A stretch of 22,114 nt of DNA, from positions 1-22,114 of IMG/VR virus record IMGVR_UViG_3300017952_000118; one strand, given 5' to 3'. Shown one piece after another: positions 1 to 8,447 of this stretch. The first letter of the stretch is position 1. Each line of letters opens with the position of its first letter. A program made the position numbers and the translations under genes. Source of the stretch: a virus. Under the pieces are notes generated by a model that was not told the DNA's origin, did no database searches, and saw only the letters and a list, made by a program, of their open reading frames with translations.

Positions 1-963
1 CAATCGGTTAAAGACGTCTTCCCAGTCGGAGATGTTTTTACCGGTTCGAATCAGATAAGAGAATTTCTGATATCTCAAACTATCCTGTAGCTTTATATTA
101 TAAGATAGGAATCCTTTGTTGTCTAGGTATTGTCCACCCTTTGGCAGTGATGGATTCACCTCCCATTTACCTGAAGACGGTATTAAAGTCTGGTCATAGG
201 GAAATGTAACTTCCACATTGTCATTAAACAGCAATCTGAAAAAAATCTCGATCGAGTCAGAAGATCCTCTCACTCTATAATAGTCGATGATGTTTTTATA
301 TAAGTTTCTTTTGTTGACTGTGAGATCTCTTGGAATAACAGCTGCGATCTCCTTCTGCATCAGCTCTAGATATTTCTCCGTATTGGCATCAATATCCATT
401 GCCTCCTCGATCGAGTTTAAAACATATGATGGTCCAGGACCAACCCAATATTTTACAATTGTTGTCAGTGTTGCTGTATATGTGTTATATGAATTGAGGT
501 TCAGTACAGTAAAGGTCTTACCAATCTCTGACGTTGATTCTGCCAAAGATCCTGGTAATTCGTTACCGTTTGTGATTGAAACATTAACGTCATTCAGAGG
601 AATTGTTGTAACGTTTCCGTCTGAGTCTGTGACTGTGAGTGTAGAATCCGCACCAGTTTCATCTGTAAAGAACTCATCGTTCTCATTGTTTGGATCTGAG
701 ATACGAAACACTGCCTTATTGTCTAATACAATGTCTGTAAAGGTCTTTGTCTCTTGATAGATAAACTCCTCAAGGTTCATAAAGGTATAATAAGCTTTGA
801 GAAGTTTTGAGAGTTCATCTGAAGCCTCAAGTATCTCTGAAGGCATCAATTGATCTAATCTTAAAGTCTCCTTACTCTTCTTCTTTGAAGAAGCCACAGA
901 CTGAAGATAACCAGGTGTGGCTATATCAGATGAGAATAATGTATTCGCCTTTTCGTGCGCCAT
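1..963 (-). CDS. Baseplate/virion structural protein, gp7 position (partial)
   Basis: The reading frame is open for 321 codons from an ATG at 963 to the left edge, so only the N-terminal part is seen. It starts MAHEKANTLF. Residues around 200-245 hold a helical stretch (LTVNKRNLYKNIIDYYRV followed by RGSSDSIEIFFRLLF) that I associate with large structural proteins encoded next to gp6 in marine T4-like phages. It begins one base after the gp6 stop (TAA-T-ATG), so translation is probably coupled. By position it should be a baseplate wedge component corresponding to T4 gp7, but I cannot confirm that from this fragment. The assignment as a late structural protein is firm; the specific gp7 name is inference. 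Confidence 0.7.
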   Translation of the reverse strand, partial: MAHEKANTLFSSDIATPGYLQSVASSKKKSKETLRLDQLMPSEILEASDELSKLLKAYYTFMNLEEFIYQETKTFTDIVLDNKAVFRISDPNNENDEFFTDETGADSTLTVTDSDGNVTTIPLNDVNVSITNGNELPGSLAESTSEIGKTFTVLNLNSYNTYTATLTTIVKYWVGPGPSYVLNSIEEAMDIDANTEKYLELMQKEIAAVIPRDLTVNKRNLYKNIIDYYRVRGSSDSIEIFFRLLFNDNVEVTFPYDQTLIPSSGKWEVNPSLPKGGQYLDNKGFLSYNIKLQDSLRYQKFSYLIRTGKNISDWEDVFNRL

Positions 964-964
964 A

Positions 965-2809
965 TTATCTTAACCTTGAGTTTGTTGTATACTTGATTGT
1001 ACCAGAAGAACCACTGAGTGCAATTGTATCTACCTGTGGAGTAATGTTCACTCTCAAAGAATCAATTGAAATAAGCTGATCTCTCTTTGGTGCTAGATCT
1101 AATGAGTTTGGTGTCACTGTGACACGAATTGCTGCTGTTGTATCAGGTCTAAAGTTATTCAATGTCACAATACCTTTCTCAACATCAACAAGTCCTGCAT
1201 CATTCACAACCGTTACGTTCTGACCCTGTACGATCTTATATACAATCACCTGTCTATTTGTAGAGCCTTGAATCGGAATGTCCCCGAAGAAGTGCTCTAC
1301 ATTATTAATCAGAAAGGCTGTACTGTTCACGATATATGTGGTGCTTTGCCCTGATTGATAGAATGGAGATGTGAACCTCAACTCAAAGTTATTGTCACTT
1401 GAATTTGAGGGAGTGATGTTCATGAACATATAAGGACGCACAGTCGAAGACGTAATTGAAGGATCAGAAGCGTCGATGGCTTTTAATACTTTTGAATGTC
1501 TGAACACACCGTCGAACTTATTTAACTCATTGAAGTTATAGTCTGAGATTGTGTCACGAACTACAGATGTCAGTTCAACTGCTGTACGGTCTGTCAGGTT
1601 TGGATTGTACTTAAAGAATACATCTAACTCTAAGTAAGTATAGTTTGGATCCACAATTGTTGGTGTAATCGAAACGACGTTCTTACCTTTGAGAATAACC
1701 CCAGTGATCTCATCTTTCTCTGCAGTGGTCAGTACATCAGATGTCAAAGGCTTAACAGCAATATAGACTTTACCATAGTCAGGCGGATCATTGTCTTCTC
1801 CACCCCAGCATGAAATTGAATCGATGTTAGAGAATTCTCTCTGAATGATTGCTCTATAGTCATCTGATGTCACCGCTCTGTTCTGAGAGGTAAAGGTCAG
1901 CGGAGCATTGAATCGAATAGACTCTGTTGTCTCCTGCTCAACACCACCAGATGATTTCACCAGTGTTGTCACTGAAGCATTTGAGAATCCACCAATTGAA
2001 GAAGAGAGTGAGAAGGAGTTTGCTCCATTTGACTCTCCTCCATTTGTATACACATAGTCAAGAGTCACGATGTTGTTGTTTGTTGGTTTCTTACCAGTCA
2101 CACCATCGCCGAAGTAGATTTCATAGTAGTTGTTTGCATTCTCTTGTAGGTAATATACCTTTGATGTCTCATCAACATTCAGAAGAGATTCAAACACTGT
2201 ATAGATGTCAAACGAAGTAGACTCTTGGTTCTCTTGGACACGTACTCTCAATGTAGAAGTATCTGCATCTGAGTCGTTGAGTTGGAACTTCTGATTCTCA
2301 ATGTCATTGTCCACTCTGTACTTCACTGTCTTATAAGAGCCTTCTGCAATGACGACATTATTGAATGTAAATGTATCGTTTGAGATTGTTGCTGTCTGTG
2401 TATTTAAAACCACATACTGATACTCTGTACCAGAAACGATTGAGGTTAACTTTGTTCCACGGTTCAGTGTCAGAGTTGTAGGAATAGTTCCTGTCTCTGT
2501 ACTGACATCGACTACGATACGAACTGTGGCTCTTGGTGCTAATGTTGAACGTGGAACATATCCCAATAGCTTAGCGCGGGTGACTACATTACCGCGGATC
2601 TGAGCTGAGTCCAGAAAAGCCTCATTTAAACTGAAGTGGGCTGTGATTGCATTATAGTGTGTATTATAAGCCAGCACATCCAATAACGTAGAAAGGCCAG
2701 AGCCCTCAAAGTCATAGTCATTGAATTCAGTCTGTGTTTTTAAATAGTTCTTCAGATTCTGTTTAATCTGATCGAAGTCTAGTTCTGTTACATTTAAATT
2801 TGTAGCCAT
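965..2809 (-). CDS. 6: Baseplate wedge protein gp6
   Basis: A 614-aa protein close in size to T4 gp6 (about 660 aa). Gp6 dimers form the inner ring of the baseplate that ties the wedges together around the hub. The N-terminus is characteristic: an LDFDQIKQNLKNYLK helix followed by a segment with STLLDVLAYNTHYNA and AFLDSAQIRGNVVTRAK, the conserved start of the gp6/baseplate-J type proteins. The rest is beta-rich and Ser/Thr-rich. Its ATG shares one base with the gp25 stop (TAATG), and gp25 is its partner in the wedge. The next structural gene follows one base after its stop, so the three are one translationally coupled late unit. Confidence 0.93.
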   Translation of the reverse strand: MATNLNVTELDFDQIKQNLKNYLKTQTEFNDYDFEGSGLSTLLDVLAYNTHYNAITAHFSLNEAFLDSAQIRGNVVTRAKLLGYVPRSTLAPRATVRIVVDVSTETGTIPTTLTLNRGTKLTSIVSGTEYQYVVLNTQTATISNDTFTFNNVVIAEGSYKTVKYRVDNDIENQKFQLNDSDADTSTLRVRVQENQESTSFDIYTVFESLLNVDETSKVYYLQENANNYYEIYFGDGVTGKKPTNNNIVTLDYVYTNGGESNGANSFSLSSSIGGFSNASVTTLVKSSGGVEQETTESIRFNAPLTFTSQNRAVTSDDYRAIIQREFSNIDSISCWGGEDNDPPDYGKVYIAVKPLTSDVLTTAEKDEITGVILKGKNVVSITPTIVDPNYTYLELDVFFKYNPNLTDRTAVELTSVVRDTISDYNFNELNKFDGVFRHSKVLKAIDASDPSITSSTVRPYMFMNITPSNSSDNNFELRFTSPFYQSGQSTTYIVNSTAFLINNVEHFFGDIPIQGSTNRQVIVYKIVQGQNVTVVNDAGLVDVEKGIVTLNNFRPDTTAAIRVTVTPNSLDLAPKRDQLISIDSLRVNITPQVDTIALSGSSGTIKYTTNSRLR

Positions 2810-3267
2810 TATCGTAACCTTCTCAATACGATCTCAACATTCTCATTTGAGTCATATTCTTTAATTAAAAATTTTACTTGTATATGATATGCATTCTGAT
2901 CACTTAAATCATTGATGTAGACACCTTTGCATCTTACCCTTGGTTCATAGTCCTGTAATACTCTCTGAATCGATTCCTGAAGAGCCAGCTTTGTAATTTC
3001 ATCTGCGGGCTCAAAGAGTAAACCTCGGAGGTTAGCGCCGGTGGCTGCTTGAAAAGGTCGCTCATAGAAGTTTGTTAAGATTAAATTCTTGACAGCGTTC
3101 TTTACTGCCTTTTCATCCCTTAGCGGTACTATATCCTTACGGATTGGATGAAGCTTCAGGGAAAGGTCCAGATCACTCCATTCTTTCTTCTTCGCCACGA
3201 CCTTGGCGCGCTGGGTATCTCCAATTACGCCAGAAGAGTCTGATATTTGTATAGTACTTGATGCCAT
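2809..3267 (-). CDS. 25: Baseplate wedge protein gp25
   Basis: A 152-aa protein of the GpW/gp25 family, a sheath-initiating wedge component (T4 gp25 is 132 aa). Conserved family features are visible: DLDLSLKLHPIRKDIVPLRD, then AVKNAVKNLILTNFYERPF, then the RGLLFEP segment (residues about 83-89), and a C-terminal beta hairpin with VKFLIKEYD. The stop overlaps the gp6 start as TAATG. The ATG at 3267 has no Shine-Dalgarno sequence; instead a late-promoter-like CATAAATA ends five bases before it. The mRNA from that promoter may therefore be leaderless, while readthrough from upstream genes would also cover it. Confidence 0.94.
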   Translation of the reverse strand: MASSTIQISDSSGVIGDTQRAKVVAKKKEWSDLDLSLKLHPIRKDIVPLRDEKAVKNAVKNLILTNFYERPFQAATGANLRGLLFEPADEITKLALQESIQRVLQDYEPRVRCKGVYINDLSDQNAYHIQVKFLIKEYDSNENVEIVLRRLR

Positions 3268-3272
3268 AGTAT

Positions 3273-3280
3273 TATTTATG
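3273..3280 (-). promoter_or_regulatory. Late-promoter-like box CATAAATA before gp25
   Basis: CATAAATA on the minus strand differs at the first base from the T4 late consensus TATAAATA. It overlaps the TAA stop of the preceding gene and lies five bases from the gp25 ATG. The box and start context (ATAAATA, one variable base, TACTATGGCA) is the same as at the plus-strand late promoter at 8435. Function as a promoter is inferred. Confidence 0.5.
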
Positions 3281-4418
3281 ATCCTTCAGCAGGCGGATTG
3301 ATATAATTCTCAACCGCGTCGGCGATTCCTTCACCCGATTCTAAAGCGCCGGAAAAGGATTCCGGAAGAGAAACTGTAATGCCGTCCGGGAGCGATATTG
3401 TTCGGGGAAAGCCTATAACCCCGAGGAAGTCACACCAGTCAAATGTCACCCACTCAAACAGGGCCCCCAGGCCAATCGCATCAAAGAACTTCTTCACAGT
3501 TTCCATCCACTTTAATAAGAGATACTTCGGCCAATTCTGACCAAAGTCTCTTAATCCTTCTAAGAAGCGATCAATCTTTCTTTCAGAAGAAACAATCTTA
3601 TCTTCAATTGAACCACCTATAATCTCTTCGAGAGAGAAAGGACCTATTTGTAATTCAAGTAAAGAACTTTCTATTTGATCTCTTATCTCTTGTTTCAGAT
3701 CATCAGGAGCATTTCTCAGATCTTCTCTCAAAGATTCAATCTTCTCTCTTACAAGGGATTCAACATCAATGGCAGCAAGGTCAGGTAGTTCAGGTAGATC
3801 TAATGCATCCCATATCACCTTAAACTTATCAATGACTGCACCAAGTATATTATGTAATACACCAAGGGCAGAAACATTCAGTTTACCCATTAGATTAGAC
3901 CAGGCAATCTCACAACGTATATCAGAAGAATCAATGCCGAACTCTCCAGCATACGTACGAAAATCTGACGGTACAAGCAGAGAATAGTATGTATCTAAAT
4001 CATCACATATCTGATTTTTGAGAGTGGCCCTATACCCCGGGTCTGAGAAGAGTCTCAATATATCTACACTCAAACCGGGCCCCACCTGAATTTCGAAGTC
4101 TATTGGTATGATTGCATCTATTAATTCTAATATCCTTACCTGAACATATAAATGATATTCTTGTAACATTGCTGTTACTCTTCTTTCCCATTCCAATTCA
4201 GGTATCTTCAGTGTACCATATATTGGATCAGAAAGAGAGATCGGCCAATTCCCTAATAAAGATTCTATTTGATCTAATATTTCTTGTACTTGATCTCTTA
4301 TCTCTTCTTCGAGTGAAAGGTCCACAGAAAGAGATGTAATCTGTGTAAAGATGTTTACCAAATCCGCTTTGGTTGGTAATAATGTACCGTTACAAGGTAG
4401 ACTAATTTGGTTTGCCAT
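3276..4418 (-). CDS. Unassigned acidic helical protein in the baseplate operon
   Basis: A 380-aa protein that I do not recognise by name. It sits between gp5 and gp25, so it is most likely a virion structural or baseplate-associated protein. The N-terminal third contains an acidic amphipathic helix (EEEIRDQVQEILDQIESLLG, residues about 37-56). Residues about 215-255 form a long charged coiled-coil-like stretch (EKIESLREDLRNAPDD onward). A Trp/Phe-rich hydrophobic segment at residues about 290-330 may be a packing or membrane-proximal region. The start overlaps the gp5 end by 17 bases, and the stop lies eight bases before the gp25 start. No catalytic motif is seen. Confidence is high that it is coding and low about its role. 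Confidence 0.8.
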   Translation of the reverse strand: MANQISLPCNGTLLPTKADLVNIFTQITSLSVDLSLEEEIRDQVQEILDQIESLLGNWPISLSDPIYGTLKIPELEWERRVTAMLQEYHLYVQVRILELIDAIIPIDFEIQVGPGLSVDILRLFSDPGYRATLKNQICDDLDTYYSLLVPSDFRTYAGEFGIDSSDIRCEIAWSNLMGKLNVSALGVLHNILGAVIDKFKVIWDALDLPELPDLAAIDVESLVREKIESLREDLRNAPDDLKQEIRDQIESSLLELQIGPFSLEEIIGGSIEDKIVSSERKIDRFLEGLRDFGQNWPKYLLLKWMETVKKFFDAIGLGALFEWVTFDWCDFLGVIGFPRTISLPDGITVSLPESFSGALESGEGIADAVENYINPPAEGS

Positions 4419-4932
4419 TGAGATATATCACCGGGGCGATTACAGATATACTTCCATCTGTATTAAATTTTATATGGGATAAACCAGACGAATGTTCTAT
4501 TTTAATCTCTTCTGATCCTTCTGTATTATCCATTTCAATCGTATGTCCCGCCGCGGTCTTATGTACTTTACGATTTGGGTAATTGTCTTGTGTCTCTGTA
4601 GGTATATCTGTAACACCATCTGTTTGTGTTGCAATTGATCCCATTATAATCGGATCTTGTGCACTTGGTCCGTCACGGAAGAATCCTACCACCCATGAAC
4701 CAACCATTAACTCATGATTTGATCCAGTACCTTTATATGATGCAGATGTAGTAGGCATCATTACTGTTGCCCATGGTAAAGAATCTATAGAGATCTTATT
4801 TGTATCTGTTGTATGATAACCAAAACAACGTACACGTACTCTGTTTATTTTATCCGGATCATTTATATCTTCTACTACACCAATAAACCATTCGAATCTC
4901 CCAGAGAGAAACTGATCATCACTTCTTTTCAT
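4402..4932 (-). CDS. 5: Baseplate hub/spike protein gp5-like, without lysozyme domain
   Basis: A 176-aa protein with the N-terminal OB-fold of T4 gp5 (FEWFIGVVEDINDP with NRVRVRCFGYH at residues about 13-41, LPWATVMMPTTSAS at about 53-66, and VGSWVVGFFRDGP). It is followed by a short C-terminal beta segment typical of gp5/VgrG spikes (HTIEMDNTEGSEEIKIEHSSG). T4 gp5 is about 575 aa because a lysozyme domain and a long beta-helix are present; here the lysozyme part is absent and the spike is very short. The protein should form the trimeric OB platform of the hub under gp27. Its ATG shares one base with the gp27 stop. A separate membrane-puncturing tip or endolysin may be encoded elsewhere. Confidence 0.88.
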   Translation of the reverse strand: MKRSDDQFLSGRFEWFIGVVEDINDPDKINRVRVRCFGYHTTDTNKISIDSLPWATVMMPTTSASYKGTGSNHELMVGSWVVGFFRDGPSAQDPIIMGSIATQTDGVTDIPTETQDNYPNRKVHKTAAGHTIEMDNTEGSEEIKIEHSSGLSHIKFNTDGSISVIAPVIYLNGKPN

Positions 4933-6308
4933 TATGTTCCTTCCTCCACTATTACTTCATTTGCTTCTGTTTCTATCTTATCTACTATATCATTTAAAGG
5001 AGTTATAAAGGAGTCTTTTTTACATTCACATTCAATTAAATATTTCGTATCAAAGACATGTTTTATATTAATGATGAGGTACCTTCCTGACAACAGTTTG
5101 TCGATTTTTAAATTCGAATTTTCCTCGCGAAATTCCGTACGCAGTATCTCTAGATAGATTGGTACACCGACTTCGATATCGAAATCACCTGGTAATATGA
5201 TCGTTTGTGTAATGCCATCGATACATGACATATGTGCTTCTGCCTTATGTATTGTAGGATTACATGGAGAATGATAGTTTTTGAGTGTATCTCCAAAGGA
5301 TTTACTGTTTAATGAGATGAAATATTGCTTACTTTCTGGATAATCTGAGAGAGAAGAGCCTTTGAACTTCATCTCTTTGATGTAAGGATCCTCGTTATTC
5401 ATCTTTTGTATAGAGTTATCATATGAATATTTGTATGTATTATACTCTTTCTTTGCAATATCGAGTGTATGTACTGTAGATGCATAGGCACCTTCAGCAG
5501 ATGAAATGAATTGTGAGTTGTTATATGATGAGGCAATCTTACGTATTTTATACTTTTCTGCTTCATATCCTTCTGATGTACCGACTTGTTGTTCGGTTTC
5601 GAAGAATGGTGAGTGTGTATAGGTGCCAAAGTCTTCCTTTTCGACCATGCTTTTATATGAATCGAAGTATACACCACCTTTCAGTGTCTCGTAGAAGAAG
5701 AATGGTGTATCATCGTCAAAGGCGTTACGGGTTAGCCATTGTATTGCTCGTAATGGTCTCAGTTTTGGATATATTCCCTGAATCACCTCTTTTGACTCTG
5801 TATTCACATGTTTTCTGTCATCTGATATACCGATATCTTTACATATTTTACTGATCTCGTTACCAATCGAACCTTTGAAAGAACGATTATACTGTATTAA
5901 AGAGTTCAGAAATGCGTGTTGAGAGATACATTTTAAGACGTAAATCTGGGCGCCGGGCTTCGGTTTTGAGTAGTGCATGATCTCCGCAATGTTCAGTTTC
6001 ATGTCAAATTTCTTCGAATCTCCAGATTCAGAGCGCTGAATTAAGATAGAAATCTCCTCGTTTGCGGATATCTTCACTGATTCTAAGAAGTTTACAGCAT
6101 CATACACATATACATCGACGTCCAAAGATCCTCTGTAAAGGCTTTCTTGAACTGTAATTTTTTGTACGAGATCGGTAAATTCGAAGCTTTCACCATTGTT
6201 TGCCACCATTTTGACTTCTTGTATGACAAATGATGTTGGTGTAACAGCCTGTGGTCCAGCGGATTGCTGATCAGGAAATGTAACTGTTCTGGATGTTTGT
6301 CTAGCCAT
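4932..6308 (-). CDS. 27: Baseplate hub protein gp27-like
   Basis: A 458-aa protein placed immediately before gp5, the arrangement expected for the gp27-gp5 hub. T4 gp27 (about 390 aa) forms the trimeric torus joining the tube to the spike, and VgrG N-termini share the fold. Visible features are early beta-strands with DLVQKITVQESLYRGSLDVD (residues about 46-65), a segment FLNSLIQYNRSFKGSIGNEI, then RPLRAIQWLTRNAFDDDTPF, which resembles the domain-swap region of gp27/VgrG proteins. A C-terminal strand contains GRYLIINIKHVFDTKYLIEC. It overlaps gp53 by eight bases and gp5 by one. The assignment rests on these motifs plus gene order; marine phage annotations sometimes use other hub names for this protein. 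Confidence 0.82.
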   Translation of the reverse strand: MARQTSRTVTFPDQQSAGPQAVTPTSFVIQEVKMVANNGESFEFTDLVQKITVQESLYRGSLDVDVYVYDAVNFLESVKISANEEISILIQRSESGDSKKFDMKLNIAEIMHYSKPKPGAQIYVLKCISQHAFLNSLIQYNRSFKGSIGNEISKICKDIGISDDRKHVNTESKEVIQGIYPKLRPLRAIQWLTRNAFDDDTPFFFYETLKGGVYFDSYKSMVEKEDFGTYTHSPFFETEQQVGTSEGYEAEKYKIRKIASSYNNSQFISSAEGAYASTVHTLDIAKKEYNTYKYSYDNSIQKMNNEDPYIKEMKFKGSSLSDYPESKQYFISLNSKSFGDTLKNYHSPCNPTIHKAEAHMSCIDGITQTIILPGDFDIEVGVPIYLEILRTEFREENSNLKIDKLLSGRYLIINIKHVFDTKYLIECECKKDSFITPLNDIVDKIETEANEVIVEEGT

Positions 6309-7119
6309 TTGAGTTCAATACCTTTTCGAAACGATCCTGGAATATGTCTACATAATTCGGATCGATGATACGCATACGAGAGCGTTCTTCATTCAAGTGA
6401 AAGAGATAATCTCTATTCGAAACATAGGATAGTTGCGAATTAGGTACTGCACCCGGAAAGAATAGTCCATTGGACTCTGGTCTTTCGTGTTCGTCCCCAG
6501 TTAAGAAGTAATGATGTGGTGCATCTGCATATCGGAAAGCCTGGTATGTAGACACTGAGTCTTCAGTTGTTTGCCCAATTACGAGCTCGGTTGACAAGTT
6601 AATTGAGTCAGGATCACCAATAAAAGAACCTGTTGTGTCTTGTATCACTAATTGATTCAGATCGAGATTCTTCTGTACGAGTGTTCCTCGAGCGCCTGAG
6701 ATTGATCCACGGAGTTCTTCTCCAATCTGGAATCTTCCTGAGAGAGAATCACGATGATCAATGACAATTTGGTCTGTGTTTCTGATAATATCTGGTCTCG
6801 TATTCACGACCCAGCCATTATATTCTTCTTCGATATATGAGAAAAGATTCTCCTGTGACATTGGCCATGCAGCAAGTCCATCGTGAAGATATTCGTTAAT
6901 GATAAAGAATGTCCAGTAATACGAGGGTGTTCCATAGATTCTTTGCGAGACAATGTCAGGTCTTTCTCCATTTTTGATCTCGTAGTACTTGTATGCTGAA
7001 ATGTTGTCTACAAAGTTTTGTAATGGTCTGACGGATCGATAGATGTTGACTACATTCTGGAGTACACCGTTTCGATTCAGATCATATCCAACCTTGGGAA
7101 ATTGACGAAAAAATGACAT
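6301..7119 (-). CDS. 53: Baseplate wedge protein gp53
   Basis: A 272-aa protein matching the gp53 family (T4 gp53 is 196 aa). Gp53 is the LysM-like clamp that locks neighbouring wedges in the dome-shaped baseplate. The N-terminal core is characteristic: PLQNFVDNISAYKYYEIKNG, then RPDIVSQRIYGTPSYYWTFF and IINEYLHDGLAAWPMS (residues about 33-92). The C-terminal half (IGEELRGSISGARGTLVQK) looks like an added beta domain, and the end has SYVSNRDYLFHLNEERSRM, common in the marine versions. It shares one base with the gp48 stop and eight bases with the gp27 start. Confidence 0.92.
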   Translation of the reverse strand: MSFFRQFPKVGYDLNRNGVLQNVVNIYRSVRPLQNFVDNISAYKYYEIKNGERPDIVSQRIYGTPSYYWTFFIINEYLHDGLAAWPMSQENLFSYIEEEYNGWVVNTRPDIIRNTDQIVIDHRDSLSGRFQIGEELRGSISGARGTLVQKNLDLNQLVIQDTTGSFIGDPDSINLSTELVIGQTTEDSVSTYQAFRYADAPHHYFLTGDEHERPESNGLFFPGAVPNSQLSYVSNRDYLFHLNEERSRMRIIDPNYVDIFQDRFEKVLNSNG

Positions 7120-7943
7120 TAGGTATCTCCTCCTTCACTGTTTCCTTCTTCATCTTCATTTGCTGGGTCTTCTGGGTATATATCTGCTCTCGTAAGTGCT
7201 CTTGTTTCTTGGAATGAAAGACTCATGTCGATCTCTGATGGTGCACCTCCGCGGAAGAAAGAATTTGATGTACTGTTATAAGTTGTGCTAAAAGATGTCA
7301 AGAAAGATTCGAATATCTGAGGAAGATAGTCGTTTTTCTTTGATCCATAAAAGAAATCTATCTGGAATGTCGCAGGATATTCCAAAGAAAGCTTACCAGA
7401 TTTCAGTGGATACATGTTCTTACGGAAGAAATTCTCTATGTCTTTTGCTGTTTTTGATTCTTTTTCTGACTCTGCAATGAGTTTAAAGTTTAAGTTAAAT
7501 GTTCTGACCTGGGTAGAATTGAATGCCATTTGTGTATATGGATTAAGTGCAACACCCTTTGCGTTTGCACCCGCAGCGGCACTAGCACCTGCAGCAGCAC
7601 CTGTAGCTAAGTTTGTAACTACTCCTCCTGGAAGAACTGATCCCAATATATTTGCCTGGAGAGAAGCAGCAATTGCATCTGATGTTGTACCACTTACTGA
7701 TCCTGTTTCCATGAATTCACTTACAACACTAATTGCACCACCAATCAGTCCTAGATCGAGTGTTCCATAGTCCATTGCATCAGGAAATGAAACCCCCTGA
7801 GGCATGTATAGGTGAACAATCTTCTTCTCTGGAGATCCTCTTTTGATAAGAGAGAATCTTACGTGAGGACTTCCATTTGAAACTTTCGATCTCAGATCAG
7901 CTGGAAAGACCAATATTGGTGTTTCTTCATTCTGTTCAGCCAT
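7119..7943 (-). CDS. 48: Baseplate tail-tube cap protein gp48 (gp48/gp54 family)
   Basis: A 274-aa protein first in the minus-strand baseplate operon. The features fit gp48, the cap that joins the baseplate to the tube. There is an early HVRFSLIKRGSPEKKIVHLYMP strand region, a hydrophobic Ala/Gly-rich insertion at residues about 105-130, and a tube-like domain with VRTFNLNFKLIAESEKESK, then a C-terminal block including TTYNSTSNSFFRGGAPSEID. The related gp54 is an alternative name, but the position before gp53 favours gp48. The start is supported by a GGAG Shine-Dalgarno six to seven bases upstream and by a late promoter at 7988-7981. Confidence 0.85.
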   Translation of the reverse strand: MAEQNEETPILVFPADLRSKVSNGSPHVRFSLIKRGSPEKKIVHLYMPQGVSFPDAMDYGTLDLGLIGGAISVVSEFMETGSVSGTTSDAIAASLQANILGSVLPGGVVTNLATGAAAGASAAAGANAKGVALNPYTQMAFNSTQVRTFNLNFKLIAESEKESKTAKDIENFFRKNMYPLKSGKLSLEYPATFQIDFFYGSKKNDYLPQIFESFLTSFSTTYNSTSNSFFRGGAPSEIDMSLSFQETRALTRADIYPEDPANEDEEGNSEGGDT

Positions 7944-7953
7944 TCTTTCTCCG

Positions 7954-7961
7954 TATAAATA
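7954..7961 (+). promoter_or_regulatory. T4-type late promoter TATAAATA for the gp4 block
   Basis: An exact match to the T4 late promoter consensus, recognised by the gp55 sigma with gp33 and the sliding clamp. It lies 26 bases before the gp4 ATG in the 44-base gap between divergent genes. Transcription would start near 7968, giving a leader of about 20 bases without a visible Shine-Dalgarno. Confidence 0.8.
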
Positions 7962-7980
7962 TAGTTAAACTTTATGGTAT

Positions 7981-7988
7981 TATTTATA
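7981..7988 (-). promoter_or_regulatory. T4-type late promoter TATAAATA for the gp48 operon
   Basis: An exact consensus match on the minus strand, facing away from the plus-strand box at 7954. Its first base is the A of the gp4 ATG. Transcription would start near 7974 and give a leader of about 30 bases containing the GGAG ribosome site of gp48. It is the only clear promoter for the left operon apart from the weaker box at 3273-3280. Confidence 0.8.
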
Positions 7989-8434
7989 TGAGTTACAAAG
8001 GAAGATATACAATTAAAAATAAATCCAAGTACCTTGGCAATCCAGATTCAGTTGTATACAGATCGTTATGGGAAAGGCAAGTGTTCAGATGGTGCGAGGA
8101 CAATCCAAGAGTGAAGAGATGGAACTCAGAAGAGATTGTTGTACCATATAAGTGTCAGATAGACAATCGTATACACAGATATTACGTTGATCTATTGGTG
8201 GAATTAGACACAAAAGAGATTATTCTTGTGGAAATTAAGCCAAAAAAACAGACACAACCCCCAAAACAACCCAAGAGAAAGACCAAGAGATATATCAATG
8301 AAGTCATGACTTATATTAAGAACAATGATAAATGGAATGCTGCTCAGAAGTATGCAGACCATAAAGGTTGGAAGTTCCAGGTTTGGACCGAAGATACTTT
8401 AAAGAATCTAGGCATCAAACTACTGAAATCTTAA
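7988..8434 (+). CDS. 4: Head completion protein gp4, PD-(D/E)XK nuclease-like
   Basis: A 148-aa protein, the size of T4 gp4 (150 aa), which acts on filled heads before tail joining. The start MSYKGRYTIKNKSKYLGNP is typical of the family. An in-frame ATG further upstream (7877) would lie inside the gp48 coding region and before the promoter, so it is rejected. A nuclease-type core is visible: Glu29 (SLWERQ), Asp68 (YYVDLLVE) and Glu82-x-Lys84 (LVEIKPK), the spacing of TnsA/PD-(D/E)XK enzymes. The middle is basic (residues 84-100). It opens the plus-strand late block under the TATAAATA at 7954. The catalytic role is inferred from motif spacing. Confidence 0.9.
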   Translation: MSYKGRYTIKNKSKYLGNPDSVVYRSLWERQVFRWCEDNPRVKRWNSEEIVVPYKCQIDNRIHRYYVDLLVELDTKEIILVEIKPKKQTQPPKQPKRKTKRYINEVMTYIKNNDKWNAAQKYADHKGWKFQVWTEDTLKNLGIKLLKS

Positions 8435-8442
8435 TATAAATA
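8435..8442 (+). promoter_or_regulatory. T4-type late promoter TATAAATA abutting a start codon
   Basis: An exact late consensus beginning one base after the gp4 stop and ending five bases before the ATG at 8448. With the usual late start distance of about six bases, the transcript would begin at or next to the ATG, so the mRNA would be leaderless. No Shine-Dalgarno is present. The same context is seen before gp25. Confidence 0.7.
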
Positions 8443-8447
8443 GTACT

